Made by a program: the position numbers and the translations under genes. This document shows, in pieces, positions 1 to 7,003 of a stretch of 8,985 nucleotides of DNA; position 1 is the first letter of the stretch, and each line of letters begins with the position of its first letter. This DNA comes from Bordetella parapertussis (GTDB taxonomy: Bacteria; Cyanobacteriota; Cyanobacteriia; PCC-6307; Cyanobiaceae): assembly GCA_943324725.2 (NCBI GenBank), contig CALPMR020000112.1, positions 1 to 8,985 on the forward strand, written 5' to 3'. The notes under the pieces were generated by a model that made no database searches, was not told where the DNA came from, and worked only from the letters and a program-made list of their open reading frames with translations.

Positions 1-1880
1 ATCTCGGCGCTCTGCTCCTTCTGCTGCTGCCAGCGGGCCAGCAGCTCCTCGTGCAGCATTTCGGTGCGCGCCAGCAGTTCCACCGCCGCCTCGGCCGCCT
101 CCTGCTGTTGCTGGCGCTGGCGCTCCAGCCCCTCGATCACCCGGTTGACATCGCCCTCCCCACCGGGCTCCAGCTGGGCCGCCGCCGCCTGCAGCACCGC
201 TGGATCAAGGCCCAGGCGGGAGGCGATCGCCAGGGCATTGCTGCGGCCCGGGATGCCCCATTGCAGCCGATAGGTGGGAGAAAGCGTGGCCTCATCGAAG
301 GCCACCGAGGCATTCTCAAAGCGAGGATCGCCGTACTTGAGCGCCTTGAGCTCGCCGAAGTGGGTGGTGGCGATCGTCAGGCGGGCCCGATCGGCCAGCT
401 GGCGCAGCAAGGCCGCCGCCAGGGCCGCACCTTCGGTGGGATCGGTGCCGGCCCCCACCTCATCGAGCAGCACCAGGCTGGCGCCCCGCTCATGGAGCTC
501 CGGGGACTGGGCGCCGGGCAAGGCCGCCAGGATCCGGGCGATGCGGCGGATGTGGCCGCTGAAGGTGGAGAGGTTCTGCTGCAGCGACTGCTCATCGCCG
601 ATGTCCGCCAGCACCTGGCCGCACCAGGGCAGCCGGGGCGTGCCGCTGCAGGGCAGAAACAGGCCCGCCCGGGCCATCAGGGCCGCCAGGCCCACACTCT
701 TGAGCGTCACCGTCTTGCCACCGGTGTTGGGACCGGTGATCGCCACCACCCGCAGCTCCGGGCTGACGCGCACCGTCACCGGCACCACCGGGGCGCCAGC
801 TTCGCGGCGCTGCTGCCAGAGCAGCAGGGGATGACGCAGATCCCGCAACTCGAACGGGGCCTGCGCCGATTCGGCCAGCTGGGGCCGCACCGCCCCCAGC
901 CAGGCGCCGTAGCGGGCCCGGGCCAGGGCCGCATCGAGGCGCACCAGAATCTGCTGCAGTTGCTCCAGGGCCTGGGCCTGCTCCCCCACCAGGCCACTGA
1001 GCTCCAGCAGCAGGGCCCGCTCCAGCTCCAGCTCCTGTCCCTGCAGTTCCCGCAGCCGGTTGCCCAGGGCAATCACCGCCTGGGGTTCGATGAACACGGT
1101 GCTGCCGGAGGCGGAGCTGTCGTGCACCAGGCCGCGGATCTGGGCCGCTGAACCGGCCTTCACGGCCAGCACGGGCCGGCCGCCGCGTTCAGCCACCACC
1201 GTGTCCTGCAGCAGCGGCGCATGGCGGCGCATCAGCTCCTGCAGGCGATCGCGCCGTTCGGATCGCACCGCCAGAGACTGGCGCCGCAGGGCCGCCAGGG
1301 GGGCACTGGCGCGATCGGCCAGCCGGCCCCCTTCCTCCAGGCAGAAATGCAGCCGCTGCTCCAGCTCCGGCAGGGTGCGCATCGTGTCCACCAGGGCACT
1401 GCAGACGGGCCGCAGCAGCGGATCATCGATCTGACGCCGCAGCCGCCTGGCCGCCGCCAGGGTGCCGGCCAGGGCCAGCAACTCCTCGCCGCCGGCGCAG
1501 CCGCCCTTGGCGCAGAGGCTGACGGTGTGGGCGATGTCCGCCGCTCCCTGGAAGCTCAGCCCCCCCTCCACCAGGCCATCGAGGCCCAGCAGCTCGGTGG
1601 TTTCGGCCAGCAGCGTTGCACTGCCCTGACGATCGGCCGGCAGCGGCAGGGCGCGGCAATGGCGCTCGCCGGCGCCGGTGCTGGCGAAACTGGCCAGATG
1701 AGCCGCCAACCGCGGCCATTCCAGCAAGGCCAGGGTCTCCCGCTCGATCTCGAGCTCATGGCTCAGCTCCGGCCCGGAGCGGGAGGTGGGCCTGGCCGCC
1801 GCTTCATCTGGGGAGCGTTGATCGCTCTCGACCACTGAGGCATCAGGCCGCTGACCTGGAAGCTCGCGTCTGGAGTCCAT
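1..1880 (-). CDS. mutS2: Endonuclease MutS2 (5' part; 3' end outside window)
   Basis: MutS-family ATPase of the MutS2 type. These proteins lack the mismatch-recognition domain of MutS1; members bind branched DNA and restrain recombination, and some act on stalled ribosomes. The frame is open from ATG at 1880 to the window edge, giving 626 codons. The family part starts near residue 45 (ETLALLEWPRL) after a low-complexity, charged N-terminal stretch. The core and lever region follows, then Walker A GPNTGGKT at about residues 383-390, Walker B LVLLDEVGAGTD near 465-475 and TTHFGELK near 500-510. The last visible part is a Gln/Glu-rich coiled coil. The C-terminal Smr nuclease domain expected in a protein of about 800 residues lies outside the window, so it cannot be confirmed. 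A GTG at 1904 in the same frame would add eight residues and overlap the upstream VOC stop by four bases (GTGA); either start is possible. Composition is very GC-rich. Confidence 0.93.
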   Translation of the reverse strand, partial: MDSRRELPGQRPDASVVESDQRSPDEAAARPTSRSGPELSHELEIERETLALLEWPRLAAHLASFASTGAGERHCRALPLPADRQGSATLLAETTELLGLDGLVEGGLSFQGAADIAHTVSLCAKGGCAGGEELLALAGTLAAARRLRRQIDDPLLRPVCSALVDTMRTLPELEQRLHFCLEEGGRLADRASAPLAALRRQSLAVRSERRDRLQELMRRHAPLLQDTVVAERGGRPVLAVKAGSAAQIRGLVHDSSASGSTVFIEPQAVIALGNRLRELQGQELELERALLLELSGLVGEQAQALEQLQQILVRLDAALARARYGAWLGAVRPQLAESAQAPFELRDLRHPLLLWQQRREAGAPVVPVTVRVSPELRVVAITGPNTGGKTVTLKSVGLAALMARAGLFLPCSGTPRLPWCGQVLADIGDEQSLQQNLSTFSGHIRRIARILAALPGAQSPELHERGASLVLLDEVGAGTDPTEGAALAAALLRQLADRARLTIATTHFGELKALKYGDPRFENASVAFDEATLSPTYRLQWGIPGRSNALAIASRLGLDPAVLQAAAAQLEPGGEGDVNRVIEGLERQRQQQQEAAEAAVELLARTEMLHEELLARWQQQKEQSAE

Positions 1881-1900
1881 CGCCTGGCACAGCGCCTGAT

Positions 1901-2362
1901 TCACGCGGCCTCAGATGCTGCAGGTGGTTGCAACGGCACCCCGGACGCAGGCGCAACAACCGGCCAATGCAACGGGATCGGCGCAGCGCCCAGATTCGAG
2001 GGGATCCCGGCCGCCGGCTCATAGAGCAGCTCCAACCAGTTGCCCTCCGGATCCTTCATATAAAAGGAGGCCGTGCCATCGCGATGGTCATGCACCGGGC
2101 CCACCGCGTGGCCTTCAGCCTCCAGCCGGTCGTGCACCGCGTCGACCTCGCTGCGCTCCTGGTAGTGAAAGGCGAAGTGAGGGCCGGCGGCTGTGTAGGC
2201 GGGGCTCAGCAGGGCGATGCCCTCACCAGTGGCAGGGGATTGCAGATAGGCCCAGTCGGTCCCATCCCAGGTGAGCCGCAGCCCGAGGGATTGATAGAAG
2301 GTCTTGGCGCGGTTCATGTCCTGCACCCGCACCGCCACATGGCCCAGCCGGCTCATGGCCAT
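1901..2362 (-). CDS. VOC/glyoxalase-fold protein
   Basis: Vicinal-oxygen-chelate superfamily protein of 153 residues, probably a soluble metal-dependent lyase, isomerase or dioxygenase of unknown substrate. It opens with a typical first strand (RLGHVAVRVQDM) and has the AKTFYQSLGL helix of this fold. It ends the domain with DPEGNWLELLYEP. Counting from ATG 2362, the likely metal ligands are His8, one of His62/His66, and Glu111. A Pro/Ala-rich tail of about 35 residues follows the domain, which is longer than usual. The open frame extends to a TTG at 2392, but ATG at 2362 has a GAGG (2374-2371) eight bases upstream and is preferred; a second ATG two codons later is also possible. The stop overlaps a possible GTG start of mutS2, so the two genes are probably co-transcribed. 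A true lactoylglutathione lyase is possible but unproven. Confidence 0.85.
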   Translation of the reverse strand: MAMSRLGHVAVRVQDMNRAKTFYQSLGLRLTWDGTDWAYLQSPATGEGIALLSPAYTAAGPHFAFHYQERSEVDAVHDRLEAEGHAVGPVHDHRDGTASFYMKDPEGNWLELLYEPAAGIPSNLGAAPIPLHWPVVAPASGVPLQPPAASEAA

Positions 2363-2370
2363 GTCAGCCG

Positions 2371-2374
2371 CCTC
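2371..2374 (-). promoter_or_regulatory. Ribosome binding site of the VOC gene
   Basis: GAGG on the minus strand, eight bases before ATG 2362. It supports this ATG over the upstream TTG at 2392. Confidence 0.5.
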
Positions 2375-2467
2375 ATCACTGGGGCCATTCAAGCGGCTTC
2401 GCCATCGCTTCGGTCCCGCTCGGAAGGCCGATCGCCTTCAGGGGCGACGCAACCAGCTCAACCTCAC

Positions 2468-2515
2468 CGCTGCGGCGGCCAGGGTCAGCGCAGCCAGCCC
2501 CTCCCTGGCCAGCGG
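2468..2515 (-). terminator. Large inverted repeat after the PAS/GGDEF stop, candidate terminator
   Basis: GGCCAGGG at 2477-2484 pairs perfectly with CCCTGGCC at 2503-2510, with an 18-base loop. A further CCGCT (2468-2472) pairs with AGCGG (2511-2515) across a small one-sided bulge. The structure begins two bases after the stop codon of the PAS/GGDEF gene (2517-2519). No T-run follows on the minus strand, so it may be a factor-dependent end or an RNA-stabilising hairpin rather than a classical intrinsic terminator. Confidence 0.5.
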
Positions 2516-2516
2516 C

Positions 2517-4367
2517 TCAGCTGGCCTCCGGATCCGGGACTGGGATCGGGATCACCTGGTTGCGGCCCTGGCATTTGGCCCGATAGAGGGCCTGGTCGGC
2601 GCGGTTGATCAGCGTGGCCACGCTCTCACCTCGCTGCGCCAGGGTGACGCCGACACTGATGCTGATCGAGACCGTGCCGGCAGCGATCGGCACCGGTGCG
2701 AGCAGGGTGGCCCGCATCTTCTCGGCAATGGCCATGGCCTGGTCGAGGTTGTCGACGCCATCCAGCACCACCAGCAATTCATCGCCGCCGAAGCGGGCGA
2801 CGAGGTCATCCCGGCGCAGGCAGCGGCTGATCCGCTCCGCCACGGCGCGCAGAACCGTGTCGCCAGCTTCATGACCCTGGCTGTCGTTGATGTCCTTGAA
2901 GTGATCGAGATCACAGAACGCCAACGCCACCAGGCGATCGCTGCGCCGCTGGGACTGAAGCAACTGATCCAGGCGCTCGAGCACTTCCTTGCGATTCGCC
3001 AGCCCCGTCAACTCATCGGTACGGGCGCGGCGCTCCAGCTCCTGTTCACTGTTCACCTCACGGTCCACTGTGCGGAACGAGGCCACTTCCCCATCCCTGT
3101 CGCCGTGGACGTTGATGAAGGCCTTGGCATGCACTTCCACCCAATGATAAGTGAGATCCCGGGCCCGCAATCTGAAGCGCACAACCACTGTCTCAGCACC
3201 GCGATCAAGCGAGGTCGTGATGCCATTGAAAATTTCAAGATCATCGGCATGAACCAGCTCCTCAAGCTGGCGGCCCAGCCAGTCGGTTGGAGTCCAGCCG
3301 AGCGAGGGTTGAATCGAGGGGGACACCCATAACAAGTGACCCTCACGGCTGTGAATCACCACATCGGAAGAATTTTCAGCCAGCAGCCGATACTTTTCCT
3401 CCGAAGCTGCCAAGCGCTGCGATGTGAGATGACGCTCAGTCACGTCACGCCAGGTGTAGACAATAGAATCACCAATCGCAACGCTGCGAATGTCATGACG
3501 GCGACTCTCGCCTCTGATCTGCTGGGGATAAACGAAGTCATTGAGCACCAAAGGCTGCTTCGTTTGCACGGTCTGGCAATACATCGCAAACAGCCCCCTG
3601 CCGAGTTGAGCAGGCATCACATCAAGCAGGTGCTTGCCGATCAACTGATGGCGATCACACTTGATTTCGCTGCAGGCACTTTCGTTGGCATCGGTATAGA
3701 TGAAATCAACAATCTCGCCCTTGCTGTCACGCACGGCTTCGAGCACCACATGGGGATCGAGCAGTGAATCCATGGTGGCGGCCAGGCGGGTCCGCTCCCT
3801 CTCCAGAACGTGTCGTTGCTGCACCAGAGCGTCCACATCCTGAAAGCTGCTGATCCAGCCCCCCGGGCCTTCGGGTGGTGCTGGCAGGGGCCAGGAGAGT
3901 CCCTGCATCCAGTGAAAGCTTCCCTCCCGGGACCGCAGTCTGAGCAGCTGCGGTGATCGAGCGGATTCGGCCTTGAGCGTGAACGGATCGTCTGGATGCA
4001 CCAGGTCGGAGATGGCAGCATTGATCAGGTCGTTCACCTGCCAACCCAGCACCGTGACGATCGAGGAGGTCACCCAGGTGACCCGTTGCTCGTCGTTGAT
4101 TTCGATCACCACGGCGGAGGCATTTTCAGCCAGCAAGCGATAGCGGCGTTCACTGTTGACGAGAGCTTGCTCCGCCTGCCGAATGCGGCTGAGATCGGCG
4201 GCGATCAGGCAATGAATCCTCACACCATCGATCTCCAGGCCACTCATGGCCGCCAGCACCGGCAGGGGAGATCCGTCAGGTAGCAGCAGGGAGAGGGGGG
4301 CGTGGTCGGTGCCTCCTGGCGCCACCTGCAGCAGAGCCTCAAGGGCTGGCAGATCGGCAGCCACCAC
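2517..4367 (-). CDS. C-terminal fragment: PAS-PAS-PAS-GGDEF, putative diguanylate cyclase
   Basis: Open frame of 616 residues from a GTG at 4367, holding the remains of PAS1 and three further PAS-like domains. PAS2 (about 75-180) and PAS4 (about 325-435) share the opening YRLLAEN and a HPDD/HADD core. PAS3 (about 200-312) starts LDPHVVLEAVRD. The GGDEF domain (about 450-610) has DELTGLANR, CDLDHFKDIND with the metal-binding Asp, and GGDEL at 527-531. RRDD lies five residues before GGDEL and fits the RxxD inhibitory c-di-GMP site. The fifth signature residue is Leu instead of Phe; the catalytic third and fourth residues are intact, so cyclase activity (2 GTP to c-di-GMP) is plausible. No EAL domain is present. 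I see no ribosome binding site for the GTG, so separate expression would need an internal or re-initiating start. Confidence 0.8.
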   Translation of the reverse strand: MVAADLPALEALLQVAPGGTDHAPLSLLLPDGSPLPVLAAMSGLEIDGVRIHCLIAADLSRIRQAEQALVNSERRYRLLAENASAVVIEINDEQRVTWVTSSIVTVLGWQVNDLINAAISDLVHPDDPFTLKAESARSPQLLRLRSREGSFHWMQGLSWPLPAPPEGPGGWISSFQDVDALVQQRHVLERERTRLAATMDSLLDPHVVLEAVRDSKGEIVDFIYTDANESACSEIKCDRHQLIGKHLLDVMPAQLGRGLFAMYCQTVQTKQPLVLNDFVYPQQIRGESRRHDIRSVAIGDSIVYTWRDVTERHLTSQRLAASEEKYRLLAENSSDVVIHSREGHLLWVSPSIQPSLGWTPTDWLGRQLEELVHADDLEIFNGITTSLDRGAETVVVRFRLRARDLTYHWVEVHAKAFINVHGDRDGEVASFRTVDREVNSEQELERRARTDELTGLANRKEVLERLDQLLQSQRRSDRLVALAFCDLDHFKDINDSQGHEAGDTVLRAVAERISRCLRRDDLVARFGGDELLVVLDGVDNLDQAMAIAEKMRATLLAPVPIAAGTVSISISVGVTLAQRGESVATLINRADQALYRAKCQGRNQVIPIPVPDPEAS

Positions 4368-4693
4368 CAGTCGCTCAGCGGCAGACCCAGCATCGACAGG
4401 CGCTCCCGGCCCGTCAGGTCCGCCAGGCGCTGATTGGCATAGAGCACCAGGCCAGCGCCAGAAATGGTGGCTGCGCCCTCGCCCATCTGCTCCACAATCA
4501 CCCGGTAGGGGCGATCTGCGGTGGTGCGGGTGTAAACCCTGGCCGTTTCGCCTGGATTCGTTTCGCTGGATTCCAGCAACAAGGCATCCACCTCGCCACT
4601 GGTGATCGCCTCCAGAGCAGCCTGGAGATCTTCCACCTGATGCTGCAGGTCTTCAACCTGGTTGGCGACTGGTTGCTGCGACGGGGTGATCAT
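4244..4693 (-). CDS. N-terminal fragment: coiled coil plus broken first PAS domain
   Basis: As the sequence stands, translation from ATG 4693 gives 149 residues. Residues 10-30 form a short coiled coil in which VEDLQ repeats at a seven-residue spacing. Next comes SGEVDALLL, a segment I associate with the N-termini of PAS sensor kinases and cyclases, then YRVIVEQMGEGAATISGAG, the start of a PAS domain. Sense is lost after residue 108 (GLPLSD); the last 40 residues (WWWLPICQPLRLCC and on) are Trp/Cys/Arg-rich, unlike any PAS domain, and are read from the wrong frame. The PAS core is therefore incomplete and the product is unlikely to fold well. Its start is coupled to the kaiB stop by ATGA. Confidence 0.6.
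   Translation of the reverse strand: MITPSQQPVANQVEDLQHQVEDLQAALEAITSGEVDALLLESSETNPGETARVYTRTTADRPYRVIVEQMGEGAATISGAGLVLYANQRLADLTGRERLSMLGLPLSDWWWLPICQPLRLCCRWRQEAPTTPPSPCCYLTDLPCRCWRP
4366..4373 (-). other. Frameshift point in the PAS/GGDEF gene
   Basis: The minus strand reads AGC GAC TGG in frame 1 and CTG GTG GTG GCT in the next frame, sharing the C at 4370. One extra C would restore the PAS domain. There is no X-XXY-YYZ slippery heptamer, so programmed -1 frameshifting is not supported; a deletion in a CC pair or a sequencing error fits better. Confidence 0.75.
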
Positions 4694-5007
4694 GGGAGCT
4701 GGCTGTTAATACTTTCGCCAGAGCCGATCTCAAGGGCTGCCCGCACCCGCTCTTCGTTGCCCAGGTCGCCGACGAGAAAGCGCCTGGGCGCCGGCAGATG
4801 CTTGACCAAGGTGGGGATGGCAAGAATGTTGTCGCGGATTGCCATCTCTGGGTCTGTCCGGATGTCCACCACCTTGAGATCGGAGCGGCCTGCCAGTTCA
4901 TGATCACAGATTTTGCGAATGTTGGCCAAGGCTGCCGTCGAGCGGGGAGAGGCGCCATTGATATAGAGCGTCAGCACCCAGTGAAGGTCCTCCTGGATGA
5001 CATTCAC
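4690..5007 (-). CDS. kaiB: KaiB-type clock protein
   Basis: KaiB-family protein of 105 residues with a thioredoxin-like or fold-switching KaiB fold. Family members bind phosphorylated KaiC and redirect output or phosphorylation. It shows WVLTLYINGASPRS for the first strand and loop, LKVVDIRTDPEMA for the middle strand, and NILAIPTLVKHLPAP followed by RRFLVGDLGNEERV, which correspond to the PTL and GDL motifs of KaiB. The acidic C-terminal tail of Synechococcus elongatus KaiB is absent; the protein ends SINSQLP. The start is GTG at 5007, overlapping the kaiC stop by four bases (GTGA), with GAGAGG seven bases upstream. The ATG at 5003 is out of frame. The stop overlaps the next gene by ATGA. 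It is a second-type KaiB rather than part of the standard kaiABC operon, judged from its neighbours. Confidence 0.93.
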   Translation of the reverse strand: MNVIQEDLHWVLTLYINGASPRSTAALANIRKICDHELAGRSDLKVVDIRTDPEMAIRDNILAIPTLVKHLPAPRRFLVGDLGNEERVRAALEIGSGESINSQLP

Positions 5008-6737
5008 ATTGATGCCTCTCGAATCCGTTCAGCTTCAAACTGGTCGGCCGCGACGGCCTCCTGCTTTCGCCATTGCTCCTCGTTCGCTTTCTCCAGATCG
5101 CTGGACGTCGCTTCCAGCTCATTTTCCAGAACGGCAATCTGGGCCCTCAGCACGGCGGTGCGTCGTTGCAGGGAACGTTGATTGCGTTTGATGTTGGCGA
5201 GCCGGTTGTCAGCGATTCTGGCAAAACGAGCCAATTGTTGTTGACGGGCCGAACCGGTGAGAATGCCCCCCCGCGGATCAACCATCACCTCGACGAGTTG
5301 AGCGCCTTGGGGCGTGAAGATGAACTCCCGCACCTGATTGGAGTGAGCCATTCCCCGGCTTTTGATCACGAACAGCAAGCGGCTGCGTTCACCATTGTGT
5401 TCGATGTTGCGTAGCAGCAGCCAACTATCGGTGAGGGAAGACACTCCCACGGCACTCGATTCCTCTTCGTTGCCATGGGTCAAGGATGTGATCACGCAGG
5501 TGATTTCCCTCGCCTTGAGCACATCGATCTCCATGGCGAGGGTGGCTCGGATGTTTCTTTCCGGTCCCAGTTCGACCAGGCTGCGCATGGCATCGAGCAC
5601 CACCACGCGGGGGCAGAACTCCTCCAGCATGCGATCGAGGCGACCGAGGTGCTCCTCCAGTCCGTAGGCGGTGGAACGCTCGGCCCAGATGTTCAGCAGG
5701 CCGGCATCCACCCACTGCTGCAGCTCGATCCCCACCGAGCGCATGTTGCGGATCAGCCGGGCCTGTGATTCCTCAAAGGAGATGAACAGAGCCCGTTCAC
5801 CCCTGCGGCAGGCCGCGTCCACCAGCTGGGCGGCGATGGTGGTTTTACCCGTGCCAGCTCTGCCGCTGATCAACAGGCTGGCACCGCGGAAGATGCCACC
5901 ACTGAGCATTTGATCGAGCTGCTCCATGCCTGTGGAGACCCGTTCATCCGGGGCACTCAAGATCGATTCCGACCCGATCGAGGGCAACACCACAAAGCCC
6001 CGATCCGTGATCAGGAAGGGATACTCATTGGTGCCGTGCTCTGATCCCCTGTACTTGAGAATCCGCAGGCGGCGGGTGGAAATTTCTTCGTGCACGCGAT
6101 GGTCGAGCAGGATGGCGCAATCGGAAATCACCTCCTCGAATCCGTAGCGGGTGAGATTGCCTTCCCGGCCTCGCTCTTCAGTCACCACCGCGGTGAGCTT
6201 CCGTTCTTTGAACCAGCGAAACAGGCGGCTGAGTTCACCGCGCACCAGAACGTCATTGCCAAAACTGGCCAAGAGAACTTCGATCGTGTCCAGCACGATC
6301 CGCTTCGCCCCGACGGTTTCAATCGCTTTCTCCAGGCGCAGAAACAGACCCTCCAGGTCAAAACCACCCGTGGTCACAATCTCGGAGGGCTCGATGTGGA
6401 AGGCATCAATGATCAACATCCCATCGGCAATCAAGGTTTCGAGATCAAAACCAAAAGTGGCCATGTTTTCGATCAGGTCGCTTCGAGATTCCTCGAAGCT
6501 GAACATCACGCCCGGCTCGCCGAAATCCCTGATGCCCCGCAACAGGAATTCCAGGGCAAACATGGTCTTGCCCGTGCCGGAGGCCCCGGCCACCAAGGTG
6601 GGACGCCCCCTGGGCAGGCCCCCGGCGCTGATGCCATCAAAGCCACGAATACCAGTGGGTGCCTTGGCCAGAGACCGAGCACCAGGAGCTTGAGCGCCAT
6701 CTCCAGCCTCGACCTGAGCATCACTGGGTATGGGCAC
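5004..6737 (-). CDS. kaiC: KaiC-type ATPase, KaiC2-like, with C-terminal coiled coil
   Basis: Double-domain RecA-like ATPase, 577 residues against 519 for S. elongatus KaiC. CI domain: TGIRGFDGISAGGLPRGR (28-45), Walker A GASGTGKT (51-58), catalytic Glu82-Glu83 in FEES. CII domain: Walker A GRAGTGKT (292-299), Glu322-Glu323 in FEES, then GVSSLTD, which aligns with the IST-ITD autophosphorylation segment. Ser433-Ser434 stand where S. elongatus has Ser431-Thr432, and Ser428 stands at Thr426. After RGGILTGSAR (489-498) the tail does not resemble the KaiA-binding A-loop; residues about 500-575 form a charged, Glu/Arg/Gln-rich coiled coil. These traits point to the KaiC2-type group that works without KaiA. 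The product probably forms hexamers, autophosphorylates, and acts with the KaiB and PAS/GGDEF proteins encoded behind it. The start is a GTG at 6737 with no clear ribosome binding site; no internal Met exists near the N-terminus. What it times or senses is not known from the sequence. Confidence 0.95.
   Translation of the reverse strand: MPIPSDAQVEAGDGAQAPGARSLAKAPTGIRGFDGISAGGLPRGRPTLVAGASGTGKTMFALEFLLRGIRDFGEPGVMFSFEESRSDLIENMATFGFDLETLIADGMLIIDAFHIEPSEIVTTGGFDLEGLFLRLEKAIETVGAKRIVLDTIEVLLASFGNDVLVRGELSRLFRWFKERKLTAVVTEERGREGNLTRYGFEEVISDCAILLDHRVHEEISTRRLRILKYRGSEHGTNEYPFLITDRGFVVLPSIGSESILSAPDERVSTGMEQLDQMLSGGIFRGASLLISGRAGTGKTTIAAQLVDAACRRGERALFISFEESQARLIRNMRSVGIELQQWVDAGLLNIWAERSTAYGLEEHLGRLDRMLEEFCPRVVVLDAMRSLVELGPERNIRATLAMEIDVLKAREITCVITSLTHGNEEESSAVGVSSLTDSWLLLRNIEHNGERSRLLFVIKSRGMAHSNQVREFIFTPQGAQLVEVMVDPRGGILTGSARQQQLARFARIADNRLANIKRNQRSLQRRTAVLRAQIAVLENELEATSSDLEKANEEQWRKQEAVAADQFEAERIREASM
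5015..5020 (-). promoter_or_regulatory. Ribosome binding site of kaiB
   Basis: GAGAGG on the minus strand lies inside the kaiC 3' end, seven bases before the GTG at 5007. It decides the GTG start, since no in-frame ATG is available. Confidence 0.6.
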
Positions 6738-6974
6738 GGTTCAATTCAGCTGCACAGCCTCAACGTAGCCAGGGCCGAGCTATAATGCCTCGCCAGATGG
6801 AGGAAAGTTAGCAAAGATCCGAAGCATCTTGGCAGCTCCAGAGAGCGATCCACTGCTTTTGGATCAGCATGGATTTGCGCCTTGGCCAGCGAGCCCATCA
6901 GCACACCAATCAGCCCCGCTCAATACGCGAAAAAGTTACAAGACTGCTCACTGGTTTTAGTGCCTGAGGAAGGC

Positions 6975-7003
6975 ATCGAAATCCAGTCAATTGATCCAGT
7001 CAA
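6975..7003 (-). promoter_or_regulatory. Weak candidate promoter for the kaiC operon
   Basis: On the minus strand TTGACT (7003-6998), five of six matches to a -35 box, is followed after 17 bases by TTCGAT (6980-6975), only three of six to a -10 box. The -35 lies inside the 13-bp repeat. It would give a leader of roughly 230 bases. A guess only. Confidence 0.2.

Larger units (their letters stand above)
2517..4693 (-). pseudogene. Frameshifted multi-PAS/GGDEF signalling protein (whole locus)
   Basis: Read as one gene, this locus would encode a 725-residue cytosolic protein: an N-terminal coiled coil (about 10-30), then four PAS-like domains (about 60-170, 185-290, 300-425, 435-545) and a GGDEF domain (about 560-720). 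A one-base loss breaks it. Frame 1 runs GLPLSD then into WWWLPIC and ends at 4244. The continuation LVVAADLPALEALLQ lies in the next frame. Restoring one C at about 4370 (GACTGG to GACCTGG) gives an uninterrupted protein and makes the length an exact multiple of three. The ATG at 4693 overlaps the kaiB stop by four bases (ATGA), so the protein was made with KaiB and KaiC. No transmembrane segment is visible. Whether the break is real or a sequencing error cannot be decided here; the conserved reading frame on both sides shows it is recent at most. Confidence 0.8.

Noticed and set aside
51..3332. Long plus-strand open frames (51-1151, 1221-1838, 1616-2608, 2304-3332)
   Set aside because: They are antisense to mutS2, the VOC gene and the GGDEF gene, rich in Gln/Arg/Ala/Pro/His without family motifs. 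They are typical shadows of GC-rich genes.
4361..4380. Programmed -1 frameshift at the PAS/GGDEF break
   Set aside because: The local sequence AGCGACTGG has no slippery heptamer and no obvious downstream pseudoknot; mutation or sequencing error is simpler.
6090..6785. Plus-strand open frame of 231 residues opposite kaiC
   Set aside because: Antisense to strongly conserved kaiC motifs, no recognisable domain and no ribosome binding site; coding constraint is on the minus strand.
6781..6786. Perfect TATAAT on the plus strand
   Set aside because: No -35-like hexamer at 16-18 bases upstream and no plus-strand gene downstream; likely chance.
6847..6865. Short inverted repeat GATCC...GGATC
   Set aside because: Five-base stem with nine-base loop is expected by chance and has no position that suggests a role.
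6808..6870. 20-codon open frame upstream of kaiC on the minus strand
   Set aside because: No ribosome binding site, no conserved pattern and too short to judge; not supported as a leader peptide.
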